Shown piece after piece: positions 26,224-35,703 of a stretch of DNA of 39,176 bases. This stretch comes from Burkholderiaceae bacterium (GTDB taxonomy: Bacteria > Pseudomonadota > Gammaproteobacteria > Burkholderiales > Burkholderiaceae_E): NCBI GenBank assembly GCA_023384005.1, contig JAHDXY010000012.1, positions 1-39,176 of the forward strand, in the 5' to 3' direction. A model generated the notes under the pieces. That model was not told where the DNA came from and made no database searches. It saw only the letters and a list, made by a program, of their open reading frames with translations. The stretch's first letter is position 1; every line of letters begins with the position of its first letter. The translations under genes were made by a program, and so were the position numbers.

Positions 26224-29200
26224 TCACTTCACAGTCGGTGGCTCTAAATTCACATAAAACTCGCGGGACAGCTTCGCCAGCTCGGCGGGCGCCACGGTTC
26301 GCTTGAGATGTTCGAGCAGATCCTCCTGCCGCGGCTGGCCGAAGACCATCCGGTAGACGGCAAGGGACCCGCGCAGCGCAGGCAGCCTCGCCGCCTCCCG
26401 GCTGAGCGGCAACGCAGGCGCATGACGCTCGATGTACGCGCCATCCTCGATCGGGAAGACCCAGTAGGGGACGATTTCGGAGCTGTGCCCGGCATGCTTT
26501 TCCGCATACTCGAACAGTCCGCCCCACGGGTTGACGCCCGGTTTCGCCGCATGTCCGTTCTTGCGGACCAGGCTTGCGACATTTTTCCTGACAGCATGCC
26601 CCTTGTAGCGGTGAACCCTGCCTTCGCGCTGCTCCAGATCGACAGGATTGCTCGGCAGGTTCCAGTGGACAACCGCATGGCAGTAGGGATGGAAGTCGAG
26701 CCCTTCCTGCCCTATGGACGTGGTGACGCAAACGAACGGCCAGAATGGCGAGTTGAAGGCGGCACGCACGCCTTCTTTGCGGAGCAGCGTTTCTTCGCGC
26801 TCCCCGCCGCGCTCATCTCCGTAGCGCATCGCAAATCGCGCTCGCGCCCGCTGATTGTCGATAGTTACGCGTCCATCGCTGGAAGCCCTGACCCAATCGA
26901 CGCCAGGTGTCGCGGCTCGCAGCCCAGCAGAAGAGGCGATCTTGTCCGCGAGCTGCCGCGCGGCTTCTATGGGCGGCGCGTCGGTCAGACCTTCTGACTC
27001 GACCAGAACGTGAACATACTCGTCGAGCACACTCTGCAAGCAGCCGGCCGCGCAATACTCAAGCGCTCGCCTCCAGTACGGTTCCGCGCCGTTCATTCCC
27101 CGAATCAGGGCAATTACCTCGGGAGTGTTGAACAGGCTCCGAAACCCCCATGCAGTCCTGCCAGCCGAATGCCTTAGAGCGGGATCAGTGTGCGCCGCTC
27201 CCAACGTATGCCCCAGCGCGCGAAGGGCGCAATTCGCCGGTCCTGCGATTGCGATGAGCGCTAGAAGCTCGGGCAAATCCTCGGGCACGCGACCCTCCGG
27301 TTTCGCCTTCCCGAGCGCAAATTCGGCCGCGTAGCCGACGTGTTCCAGCCAGCCTTTTCTCTCTTCCGGATCTGAGGACCACGCATCGGCCAGCGACGCA
27401 GGATTTGCAAACCATCCCTCCGTCGCTTCCCGATCGTTATGGCGATCGAGCATGATCGGCGCGGCCCAATACCACGCCTCGTCTTCTGGCCCGGTACGTC
27501 GTGCGCCGGCCGTCAGGGGCGATAGCAGCTTCCGAATTCCGCCGGCAACCTTCTTGATGACTGCTTCGAGGGTCTCAGTCGCCACTGTCGGTACGGCTCC
27601 GAGCGGATCGCCCAGGCCAGCGAGCCTCGTACTCGGATACAGCAGTGAAAGGACCGGCATGCCCGTAAGACGGCCTTCCGACCGCGTGAACATGAGGAGC
27701 GGTCGCCGCCGTTCCCGAGCTTCGAGCGTATTGGTGGCCGCGGCATCAAGGCTTTTCATCATGCGCCGCTCCACTTCGTAACTGAGCAGCACGGAGACAG
27801 CGCGCGGAACCACGTTCCAACTCGAAAAGATGAGCCGCTTCGTCATTACCTTTGCGGCCACGCCGCTGAAAGGCTGGCCGAGCCGGTAGTACGGGAATGA
27901 AGGCGGCATCCACAGCAGCCGCCACCATCCTTCTCCAATTGTCTGTTCGGCCAGCCGCTCCAGCGCTGCATGGCGCGGGTCAATCTCCTCGTAAGCGCGC
28001 CAGGCCGAGGCGTCGAGCAGCGCGCTCCGGGACGCAGCGATGGCGCGCGAAACAGCTTCGCCACCGCCGTTCTGCGCGACATCCCGAAGCAGGCCCTTAA
28101 GCTGGTAGTTGTCCGGCTCCATGAAGTTCAAGAGATATGGGCTGGCCTTCCAGTACTCGGTCACGTCGGTATGGCCAAGCGCGTCCGCCAGCCGGCGTGT
28201 AGCGAGGTAGCTCTCGATATGCTTGGGAAGCACTTGAACCGCGGGCGTCGCGACCTCGCGAAGCATCCCGCTTCGATCGGCCGTGACCGCCAGCTTCTCC
28301 GTCCGGCACATCACTCGTCGCAGCTCGGCTTCGAGCTTCTGCTTTATCTCGCGAACCGGTTCTACGCCGTCCTGACCTACCCGTGCGCAAGCCCTGCCAT
28401 ATGCAGCCAGAAGCTCCTTGCTCGCTTCGGTCTCCTTCTCATCGACTTGCAAGAATCGCAACGTCTCCACGAAATCCTTGTAGTGGTCGTCGGACTCCGC
28501 TTCCTGACCAAGTGTGTACATCTTGTACGGCGTCGCCGAGAGAAGCAGGACCCGCGCGTCCTCCCAGGCGAACAGGTGCCGCGCCAGGTCACCTGCCGGA
28601 TTGTCCGGACGAAGAAGATCTTTGAAGCGCTGGAACTCGTCCAGGATGATGAGATCGGGTTCGAGAGCGCGTACGCACACGGCGGCAAGCAGCGACCGCA
28701 TGTCGCCAATGAAGGCGTTGCGGGCCTCCCTGTCCTCGGCGGGAATGTGCTTTTTGCTCCACGCGAACCTGGCGCACAGATCACGGAAATTGCTCTCGTG
28801 AGTTGGTTTGCCGGCCTCCCGTGCACGCGCGCCCTCCTGGCGGAGCTGCTCGCTGAACGCCTTCGCCAGATCGCGGTCGATCGGCGCGTCTCGCTCGCAC
28901 TGCCGAAGCCAGTCGCGGAACTTATCCTTATCCGTAACGCCGCCCTGCATCAGGTTCTTGGCCCCCGTACCCTGCGCAATCGACGGCCACGTCCACCGCA
29001 GCAGCCAGTACAAAAGGAGCCGCTCGTCCACCAGCCCGCCACGGTTCCCCAGATGGAACGACGTTTGCGGCGTGAATGAGACGAAGTTGAGACGATTCGC
29101 CGAGAGCTCCTGGACCTGCTGGGGCAACAAAGTAATGCGAGAGGCGAACTGAAAGTCTGGTTTGCCCGTTACATTAAGGCGGCTGATGTTCTGCCGGGCG

Positions 29201-29451
29201 ATGTCGGCGTTCGAGCAGATGTATATCACGTCGATGCGCTTCTTCCCGGCTTTGCGCAGCCGTTCTATCGCCCTGGCGATAACGCCGCGTGCTACGAGCG
29301 TCTTGCCCAGTCCGACTTCGTCGGCCAGCAGGAATCGGCGCGTCGCGCCTTTGCCGTACAGGCGCTCGTAGACGTATGCCACCGACTTGCGTTGAAATCC
29401 TTTGAGCGCACCGAGAACGCGCTCGGCGTCAACGGCATCAGGCTGCGACAC
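26224..29451 (-). CDS. SF2/SNF2-type helicase
   Basis: Walker A 'RFLLADEVGLGKTLVARGVIA', Walker B-like 'LIILDEFQRFKDLL', 'VLLLSATPYKMYT', motif V/VI 'CVTTSIGQEGLDFHPYCHAVVHWNLPSNPVDLEQREGRVHRYKGH'; GTG start; 14-bp overlap with the PLD gene. Confidence 0.88.
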   Translation of the reverse strand: MSQPDAVDAERVLGALKGFQRKSVAYVYERLYGKGATRRFLLADEVGLGKTLVARGVIARAIERLRKAGKKRIDVIYICSNADIARQNISRLNVTGKPDFQFASRITLLPQQVQELSANRLNFVSFTPQTSFHLGNRGGLVDERLLLYWLLRWTWPSIAQGTGAKNLMQGGVTDKDKFRDWLRQCERDAPIDRDLAKAFSEQLRQEGARAREAGKPTHESNFRDLCARFAWSKKHIPAEDREARNAFIGDMRSLLAAVCVRALEPDLIILDEFQRFKDLLRPDNPAGDLARHLFAWEDARVLLLSATPYKMYTLGQEAESDDHYKDFVETLRFLQVDEKETEASKELLAAYGRACARVGQDGVEPVREIKQKLEAELRRVMCRTEKLAVTADRSGMLREVATPAVQVLPKHIESYLATRRLADALGHTDVTEYWKASPYLLNFMEPDNYQLKGLLRDVAQNGGGEAVSRAIAASRSALLDASAWRAYEEIDPRHAALERLAEQTIGEGWWRLLWMPPSFPYYRLGQPFSGVAAKVMTKRLIFSSWNVVPRAVSVLLSYEVERRMMKSLDAAATNTLEARERRRPLLMFTRSEGRLTGMPVLSLLYPSTRLAGLGDPLGAVPTVATETLEAVIKKVAGGIRKLLSPLTAGARRTGPEDEAWYWAAPIMLDRHNDREATEGWFANPASLADAWSSDPEERKGWLEHVGYAAEFALGKAKPEGRVPEDLPELLALIAIAGPANCALRALGHTLGAAHTDPALRHSAGRTAWGFRSLFNTPEVIALIRGMNGAEPYWRRALEYCAAGCLQSVLDEYVHVLVESEGLTDAPPIEAARQLADKIASSAGLRAATPGVDWVRASSDGRVTIDNQRARARFAMRYGDERGGEREETLLRKEGVRAAFNSPFWPFVCVTTSIGQEGLDFHPYCHAVVHWNLPSNPVDLEQREGRVHRYKGHAVRKNVASLVRKNGHAAKPGVNPWGGLFEYAEKHAGHSSEIVPYWVFPIEDGAYIERHAPALPLSREAARLPALRGSLAVYRMVFGQPRQEDLLEHLKRTVAPAELAKLSREFYVNLEPPTVK

Positions 29452-31438
29452 GTCCGCCCTGCTTCCGAAGGTTTGCGTCCGCGCCCCGCGCGGCGCGGAT
29501 GGCGCTCCAGAGCATTACAAGCTCTTCTGGAAGAAGTTGCCTGCCCTCCTCCGTCTTTTCGAGGTCTTGCACCAGCCGCTCGATGTGATCGAGGCGCGAA
29601 GGATCTTCGGCCAGCGTCCGAAGCAGCGGTTCGAGGAGCGGTATGCCGAACGAGCCGAGCGAATTCCAGTCGCCCCAGCTTCCTCCTTTTCCCTGTCCGT
29701 CGCCTCGCAGGTCAAGATCAGCGCCCTCCAGCAGCATCAACAGATAGCGCAGAAGCCGTTCGCGATTCGAGAGCATCGCGAGCAGCAGCCGCGCGTCGCG
29801 ATCCGCCGGTGCGCCATCCAACGGCAGCTTGAGCACGAACTCCTGCGTCAATTTTCGGCTTTTCTCGCTGGCAGTAACGGTGACCGCAAAGAAAGCCGTC
29901 AGAGATTCGAACGCGAGCGATTTGAAAGAGGCGAGTTGCCCGCTTATGCGCGTGAATCGCACCCCGTTGTCAGGTGCAAATGACACCGGGCGGATCGCGC
30001 ACTCGACGCCTGCCGGAAGTGGCGCAGCCGCAGCTTCGGCCGATTCGACGCGCACTCTGAACGTCCGTCCTTCGGCATCGGCTTGGCAGTAAGCGATCAG
30101 GCGTGCGTCAACGAGCTGACGGCGGACTTGATCGATTGTCCGTTCCAGCCTCTTCTCGACCTCGTCGGGCTTGCGCTCGATTTCCGCACGCCTGTATGGA
30201 ACGAGCATGTCGATCAGGCGGACCCGCTTGTCCTGCTGGCCCTTCTGAGCATCCTGGCGGAGCAGCGAATCGATCCCAATGTCGGCTCGCTTGCCACGCA
30301 GTTCCACCAGGAATTCGACATTCGCGGAGAACGCCGCTTCCGTGGCGTTGGCTGAGCCGGTCCAGAGTCGCGCGTCCCAGCCACAATCCGCTACGTAGAA
30401 CTTTGCGTGCAGACCACGCAAGGATACCGCGGACGGCTCCACCGTGATCTCACCGTCGGAGTTCTCCGCTGGACCTGAAGCAGTTTGCGACTGAGCTGCC
30501 TCGTCTTCGCGCAAGTCCGACTCCGCCGCATCTGAGAGTACGTAGCATGACTCGATATCCTCGAACGCAGCCGCCGCCAAGAAGTCCAGCTCCTCCGGCC
30601 GCGAAACGAGCGCACATACGTTGCTCTGTTCCTTCACCCAGTCCAGAAACGTCTTGTCTGCGAAGGGTGACATGACGAGCAGTCGATCCGTGCGCCCCTC
30701 GAACGGCCACACGTCTTTCGCATCCACACCGATCGGCCAGAACACGAGGTCGTCGGCGTAGTTGCTGAAGCCCGGTGGAACCTGGAACTGGACTCGCAGC
30801 AGTTCTTCCGAAATCTGCACGATGTCTTTCGCTCGACGCGCGTCTACTGGCCGGCATGCAAGGTCGGGCAGAGCCCGAACGAATGCAGCCAAGGGCCGAT
30901 TGCTGCGGATGACTTGCGGTCGATCGCGTATCAGCTCGCCATCGAGGGCGAGCATGGTGTCCCAGGAGCGGTCGAACGTGAGGTTTCTCGTCCCGCACAA
31001 GAGGCGATACTTCACCGCATTGGGGTCCGGCCGCTCGTGATCCTCCGCCGCCCGCGGATCGCGCAGGTCCGCAGAGTACCGGACGACCGCAACCTTCGGA
31101 TGGAATACGCCTCCATTCCTGCGCGCCTTGGCCTCGATTACCGATTCCTCCAGGTATCCGAAAAGTAATTGCCCTCTTCGTGGCGCCGCGATGCAGCCTC
31201 CTTGGCAGAAGACGCTGATGCGGCCTGCGTGTCTGCGAAGGGCTTCGAGCAGGGCAACAGGGTCCACCCGCCCTGCCTCGTTGATTCCGTCGCCGGACGC
31301 CAACGTGAACGACAGCGGCAGCGTCAACAACGCGACCAGATCGAGGGTGTACGTCGTCGCAATGACTTGATCGAGCCGAAAGCCGGCGGGGGCGCGCAGC
31401 GCCTCGGTAAAAACGGTGCGATCGGCGGCATCGAGCAT
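29438..31438 (-). CDS. Phospholipase D-like nuclease domain protein
   Basis: Two HxK-type motifs: 'GGVFHPKVAVVRYS...YRLLCGTRNLTFDRSWDTMLALDGE' and 'SLRGLHAKFYVADCGWDARLWTGSANATEAAFSANVEFLVEL'. Confidence 0.82.
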   Translation of the reverse strand: MLDAADRTVFTEALRAPAGFRLDQVIATTYTLDLVALLTLPLSFTLASGDGINEAGRVDPVALLEALRRHAGRISVFCQGGCIAAPRRGQLLFGYLEESVIEAKARRNGGVFHPKVAVVRYSADLRDPRAAEDHERPDPNAVKYRLLCGTRNLTFDRSWDTMLALDGELIRDRPQVIRSNRPLAAFVRALPDLACRPVDARRAKDIVQISEELLRVQFQVPPGFSNYADDLVFWPIGVDAKDVWPFEGRTDRLLVMSPFADKTFLDWVKEQSNVCALVSRPEELDFLAAAAFEDIESCYVLSDAAESDLREDEAAQSQTASGPAENSDGEITVEPSAVSLRGLHAKFYVADCGWDARLWTGSANATEAAFSANVEFLVELRGKRADIGIDSLLRQDAQKGQQDKRVRLIDMLVPYRRAEIERKPDEVEKRLERTIDQVRRQLVDARLIAYCQADAEGRTFRVRVESAEAAAAPLPAGVECAIRPVSFAPDNGVRFTRISGQLASFKSLAFESLTAFFAVTVTASEKSRKLTQEFVLKLPLDGAPADRDARLLLAMLSNRERLLRYLLMLLEGADLDLRGDGQGKGGSWGDWNSLGSFGIPLLEPLLRTLAEDPSRLDHIERLVQDLEKTEEGRQLLPEELVMLWSAIRAARGADANLRKQGGRVAA

Positions 31439-31439
31439 T

Positions 31440-32645
31440 TCAGGTCGCCTTCGCAGGTTTGCGGATCAGGTCCTCGAGGATCTGTCGCACGGGTCTGCCC
31501 CATCGGTAGTCAAGTTGCCCCGCCCCGGATCGCCCGTTCCACAGGTCGAGCGCCCTCGGATTTCCGAGCCGCGCCCGCCCCCGCTTCAGGAATGACTCAC
31601 GCAATCGGATCAGTTCGTGCAGGCTGCGGTCGGAAAGGATGCTTTCAATCCGGCGCGCTGTGCCGATCGCGCCCTGCCATGTTTCAACGAAGGAATAACT
31701 TGGCGGCGGTACCCTTGCCCGCCATGCGGCGAGCAACGCCCAGAAGCGCGGGCGGTTCCATTTCGCGAATCCGTCCGCCCGTTGCTTCAGCGCCTCCCAC
31801 CATTCGGCGAGCCACTCTTCATATTCCTCGACCAGGTCCTCCAAATCCTTTTCTTGCGCGAGCATCAGGTTATAGAGCAGCGAGGCCCCGTGCATGGACT
31901 CGGAGAAGTTGCGCGCGTGCTCGAGCTCCTCGCTGAGCGCTTTGGGCAATTCCGCGGGTGGCACGTGTTCCCACGGAAAATCCGTGCCATTCGGCCGCCT
32001 CCCTACATGAATCAGGTGAGCAAGCAGCGAATCCGGAGCGGCGAAGTTCATCCGATCGGACAGGTATCTCGCTTCCTCGCTAGTGATCGCGAAGTCGGTG
32101 GCATCCAGCCATCCCTCAGGCGGTTGTGGGAGCTCGGCGTCCCACAGCACCCGGCTCGCGTTTCCGACCGGCTCCCCGTCATCGTTTCGCTGCGCTTCCG
32201 ACGTGGTTCGCAGCTCCCTCGCGTAATCGGCCTCCGAGCCGTCGAACCGCAAAACCCCCAAGCGCCGCAAGCCCTGCCAGTACACGCTGCTCGGCAGGCG
32301 CTGGACGTTTCCGCCAGCCCTGTAGCCAATTACGCCGAGCGCTTCGCCGCCTTTCATGAGGCTTTTACGGAGCTGGTCCTGCATCTGCCGCATCCGCTGT
32401 CCGAAGCGTTCTGGATCGCGATCCGCCGGCTTCAACATGCGGAACAGCCAGGGAACGAAAAGGAAATAGCGTACCCGGGTTTGAATCGTGCTCGTGCCCG
32501 GGAACAGCCGGTCGGCGAACGCATCACGGATCACGCCAAGACCAAGCTCGTCTCGCGTATCGTCTTCGCGGAATAGGTCGACGGCGTCGAGCGCCCGCTT
32601 GCGGTCGCGGTCCGAATAGTCGAGCCAAGCGAAAGTAGACGCCAC
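31440..32645 (-). CDS. DUF6361 family protein
   Basis: 'VASTFAWLDYSDRDRKRALDAVDLFREDDTRDELGLGVIRDAFADRLFPGTSTIQTRVRYFLFVPWLFRMLE-like' is the DUF6361 N-terminal signature. GTG start at 32645 preferred over the 32717 ORF-track start because homologues as I recall them begin at xASTFAWLDYSD. Confidence 0.75.
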   Translation of the reverse strand: MASTFAWLDYSDRDRKRALDAVDLFREDDTRDELGLGVIRDAFADRLFPGTSTIQTRVRYFLFVPWLFRMLKPADRDPERFGQRMRQMQDQLRKSLMKGGEALGVIGYRAGGNVQRLPSSVYWQGLRRLGVLRFDGSEADYARELRTTSEAQRNDDGEPVGNASRVLWDAELPQPPEGWLDATDFAITSEEARYLSDRMNFAAPDSLLAHLIHVGRRPNGTDFPWEHVPPAELPKALSEELEHARNFSESMHGASLLYNLMLAQEKDLEDLVEEYEEWLAEWWEALKQRADGFAKWNRPRFWALLAAWRARVPPPSYSFVETWQGAIGTARRIESILSDRSLHELIRLRESFLKRGRARLGNPRALDLWNGRSGAGQLDYRWGRPVRQILEDLIRKPAKAT

Positions 32646-32773
32646 AGTTGTGTACCCCGGTGGCAGCGGAAACTTCCCCGCGCTAGTCAATGCTGGACCA
32701 TGCGCGGCCCCCTGCACACCGAACTTTATCCCCTCAGTAGTAAGACCACCAATTGCTGTTCATTCTCTGGGCG

Positions 32774-34219
32774 TCAGCACTGCTCCATCAGGAACCGCGC
32801 AAGTCGCACCATTGCGAGCGTATCGCGCGCGCAATACGCCGTGAGATCACGCTCGATGCTTTGCCGGCGCTCCGGGAGCGTATTCGGGTGAATTGCTTCA
32901 AGGTAAGCAACCTGTGCCTGCCCTCCCTCCTGGACTTCCCCGAGGGCAGCGTAGTCCAGCTCGGGCGCAATCGTCGGGATGACGGACTTGATCGACCACG
33001 AACCCATCATCTGCGGGTGGTAGTAGCTGCGTTCCGCCAACGGTCGCAAGTCAACAATGCGGTTCATGATCCTGCCGATGCTCTCCGCAAGATCGGGAAA
33101 ACGCACCACGGACTGCGCAAGAATCGTCCGCTCGAAGCTGCTGTAGGAGAATACTGGCCCGCTCGTTCCGAGACAGCCGATCAGCGATTCCGCGAAAGTG
33201 CGCATCGGCGGCCGGCCGGAAAGGTCCAGGAAGCCGCGTTGCTCGAGCGACCCATCCGACTTCTCCAGGTGGCAGGACCATTGGAAGGGAAGCTGTTCGT
33301 AGGGGCGCGTGCCCGCCCAAATCGGCACCGCCATCTGAGCGGTCTCGAAATCCACGTAGTACCGCGGGTAAGGAAGCGCTGCGACCTCAGCCCCCGCGCC
33401 CCTGACGATGTCCGCCTGCCCGCTGATGGTCGCCCGCCACACTCGCAGGTGATTGGCGGACTTCAGCATTCCCTCCGGCACCTCGCGCAGGTCCCGATGC
33501 CCCGCCTCGCGCAAGGCCACGACCGTCTTCCCGCCTCGCGGCAGAATCTCCACCGGAAACGCCGGTCTGCCAGCCGAGCAATGCCCCTGAAACGGGCACT
33601 CGAACGGATCGGTGCAATGGGCGCCCATTTCGACGGCTGGCATGGCACCGTCGAGCACGCGCGAGAACTGCTCCACCCAGCCCGGCACCTTGCCCACATC
33701 TGGTCCGACGGCCACGGACACATCCGTGTCGCGCAGCAGCCCTCCGTACTGCCCTTCGCCCTGGTACACGAACGCGTTGTCGATGTGCGTGACGAAGGAT
33801 CGAGACAACCGCACGCCCGCGCCGCGCAGCGTCCACACTTGGACCGCCACGTCGGGCTGGTGGTAGTCCTTCACCGAGGTCGACGATTTCACTTCCCGCA
33901 GCTCTGCGTCGCCCGCGCGCCGCGACAAGATGTCCGCGCGAATCAGAACGCCTCCATGAGCGACAGCGGCTTCGAACAACACCTTGTCGCCCGGCATGGC
34001 AAGTTCCCGCTCGGTCGCCGCGAGCGCCGCGTTCAGATCGTCGTCGGCCATGAGCTTCCCGCCGGGCTGCAGCGTGCGGGCAACGTCTCCAACCTCATGC
34101 CCGACCTGGAAGCGATGCTCCGTCGCGGCATCGACTTCGGCGAGATCCGGCCGGTGCACCTGGAGGTACAACCGCTTCGGGCATTGCAACCCGTTCAGAA
34201 TGCGGGACTTGGAGAGCAT
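32774..34219 (-). CDS. DUF2779 protein; predicted DEDD (RNase H-like) exonuclease with Cys cluster
   Basis: 'MLSKSRILNGLQCPKRLYLQVHRPDLAEV', 'HCTDPFECPFQGHC', 'RYYVDFETAQMAVPIW' (DxE), 'FSYSSFERTIL', 'DLTAYCARDTLAMVRLARFL' (D-x(n)-D). Confidence 0.78.
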   Translation of the reverse strand: MLSKSRILNGLQCPKRLYLQVHRPDLAEVDAATEHRFQVGHEVGDVARTLQPGGKLMADDDLNAALAATERELAMPGDKVLFEAAVAHGGVLIRADILSRRAGDAELREVKSSTSVKDYHQPDVAVQVWTLRGAGVRLSRSFVTHIDNAFVYQGEGQYGGLLRDTDVSVAVGPDVGKVPGWVEQFSRVLDGAMPAVEMGAHCTDPFECPFQGHCSAGRPAFPVEILPRGGKTVVALREAGHRDLREVPEGMLKSANHLRVWRATISGQADIVRGAGAEVAALPYPRYYVDFETAQMAVPIWAGTRPYEQLPFQWSCHLEKSDGSLEQRGFLDLSGRPPMRTFAESLIGCLGTSGPVFSYSSFERTILAQSVVRFPDLAESIGRIMNRIVDLRPLAERSYYHPQMMGSWSIKSVIPTIAPELDYAALGEVQEGGQAQVAYLEAIHPNTLPERRQSIERDLTAYCARDTLAMVRLARFLMEQC

Positions 34220-34234
34220 CGATCTATTTTGCGG

Positions 34235-34259
34235 GGCTCACTGACTCACAGCGTGAGCC
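34235..34259. promoter_or_regulatory. Repeated palindromic intergenic site 4 (between WYL regulator and DUF2779)
   Basis: GGCTCA-CT-GACTCA-CAGCG-TGAGCC: the N5-spaced pair plus an extra half-site. Confidence 0.6.
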
Positions 34260-34263
34260 TGCG

Positions 34264-35232
34264 CTAGCTGTAGCGCTCGGCTGCTTGCCTGTGCAGCTCC
34301 CTAACGCGCGCTCGCAACGCGGCCGGCTCGACGACTTCAGCATCCGGTCCGAACTTCAATATCTCCATGACCAGCTCGCGGTCGTCGGAATATGGGATCT
34401 CCAGGATGTAGGTGCCATCCTTCTCGACGCGCGCGCGCTGCTTGGGGTGCCATATCTGCGCGGACACCCACCGTGCCGATTGCGGCGTGAACTTCAGCGT
34501 CGCCCACTGGACGTTGCGGCCTGCGAAGATGCCGTATCCGCTCGCCAGGTGCTCATCGAGCTCGGCCTTCGCTATTTCCTTCGCGCGAGCATCGCGAAGC
34601 ATGGCATCGCGGATCGCGTCCACCGCGAAGCTGCGCAATCCCTCGCGCATATGGCAGTACGCATCCACGTACCAGTTTTCGCGGTAGTGAATAAGTCGTT
34701 GCGGCGATATCTCCCGCTCCGTCTCGCGATCGTCGGCGCGGTTGTAGTGGCGAATCCACACTCGGTTTCGTTTGAGCACGGCTGCGGCAATGACACTGAA
34801 ATGCGCGGTCTTCGACTCCCGCCGCCCCGGCTGAAAGATGCGGATTCGCTTTTCGACTTCCTCCCAGGAATGATCGCCTCGGCCAAGGATCGCGCGCAGC
34901 CGCTCAACCAGCGGTGTCACCTGTCCGTCGAGCAGTCCAGGCTGCAAATTGCCCAGAAGCTGCAGCGTGCTGAGCAACGCATGAATCTCTGCCGCGCTGA
35001 ACCACAAGCCCGGCAGCTCGTAGCGAGGACCCGAGCGCGGCTTCCCGAAGCGATACCCGTTGACATCGCGGTCGTAGTCGATCGGCGCGTGCAGCCGGTC
35101 GCGCATGTAGTCGAGATCGCGTCTGAGCGTCGCGCGCGATACGCCTATCGCCTCCCTAAGCGCCGCGAACGACACGACCTTGCGCTCCTTCAAGAGCTGG
35201 TCGATTTTGTAAAACCGCTCCGTCCTGTCCAC
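34264..35232 (-). CDS. HTH + WYL-domain transcriptional regulator
   Basis: N-terminal HTH 'LLKERKVVSFAALREAIGVSRATLRRDLDYMRDRLHAPIDYDRDVNGYRF', WYL region 'RVWIRHYNRADDRETEREISPQRLIHYRENWYVDAYCHMREGLRSFAVDAI'. GTG start at 35232 with AAGGGGGG SD. Confidence 0.9.
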   Translation of the reverse strand: MDRTERFYKIDQLLKERKVVSFAALREAIGVSRATLRRDLDYMRDRLHAPIDYDRDVNGYRFGKPRSGPRYELPGLWFSAAEIHALLSTLQLLGNLQPGLLDGQVTPLVERLRAILGRGDHSWEEVEKRIRIFQPGRRESKTAHFSVIAAAVLKRNRVWIRHYNRADDRETEREISPQRLIHYRENWYVDAYCHMREGLRSFAVDAIRDAMLRDARAKEIAKAELDEHLASGYGIFAGRNVQWATLKFTPQSARWVSAQIWHPKQRARVEKDGTYILEIPYSDDRELVMEILKFGPDAEVVEPAALRARVRELHRQAAERYS

Positions 35233-35497
35233 CCCGCCCCCCTTGGCCGGTCCATCTTACTCGTATGGTGCCCGTACCGTGCTTCCGTTGCCACGATTCC
35301 CCTTTCGTTCCGCCGCGATCCAACGCTGCCTCTCATGATGGAACTTAGCCGCCCTGCCGCCTGATGGCTGCAAGAGGCGCGCGGCGCCTCTCCTCCTCTT
35401 GGTTGCGGCCCAAGGGTGCGGCCAGCGCCGAGCCGACATTGAGACGTCCATCGAGGCTGCGATTGGCGCGGCTGAGATAATCGAATTGAGACTTCAC

Positions 35498-35699
35498 ATG
35501 GCAACCATTGGCGCTTTCACGAAGACCAAACGCGGGCTTCATCGGCACGATCTAGACCGACGGCCTCAAAGCCAAGGTCGCGATCGCGTGGGTCGAGAAG
35601 CGCGGCGATTCCGCTCCGGACTATCGCGCGTCTGTCGGCAAAGTGGAGATTGGCACAGTTGGTCCCGCAGAAGTCTTGCTGCGAATCTCATTAGCGTAA
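35498..35699 (+). pseudogene. DUF736-family remnant (frameshift plus in-frame stop)
   Basis: Frame 1 'MATIGAFTKT', then +1-shifted 'NAGFIGTI*TDGLKAKVAIAWVEKRGDSAPDYRASVGKVEIG...'. Together these match the DUF736 pattern (MAxIGxFxxxxxGFxGTIxTL..KAKVxI...EK..D.APDYRV..G..EIG). Confidence 0.75.
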
Positions 35700-35703
35700 A
35701 GGT

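Noticed and set aside
2308-32645. Canonical complete DISARM
   Set aside because: DrmD-like and MTase genes are present, but no separate DrmA and DrmB and no small DrmC; PLD protein is large and distant. Kept only as 'DISARM-like'.
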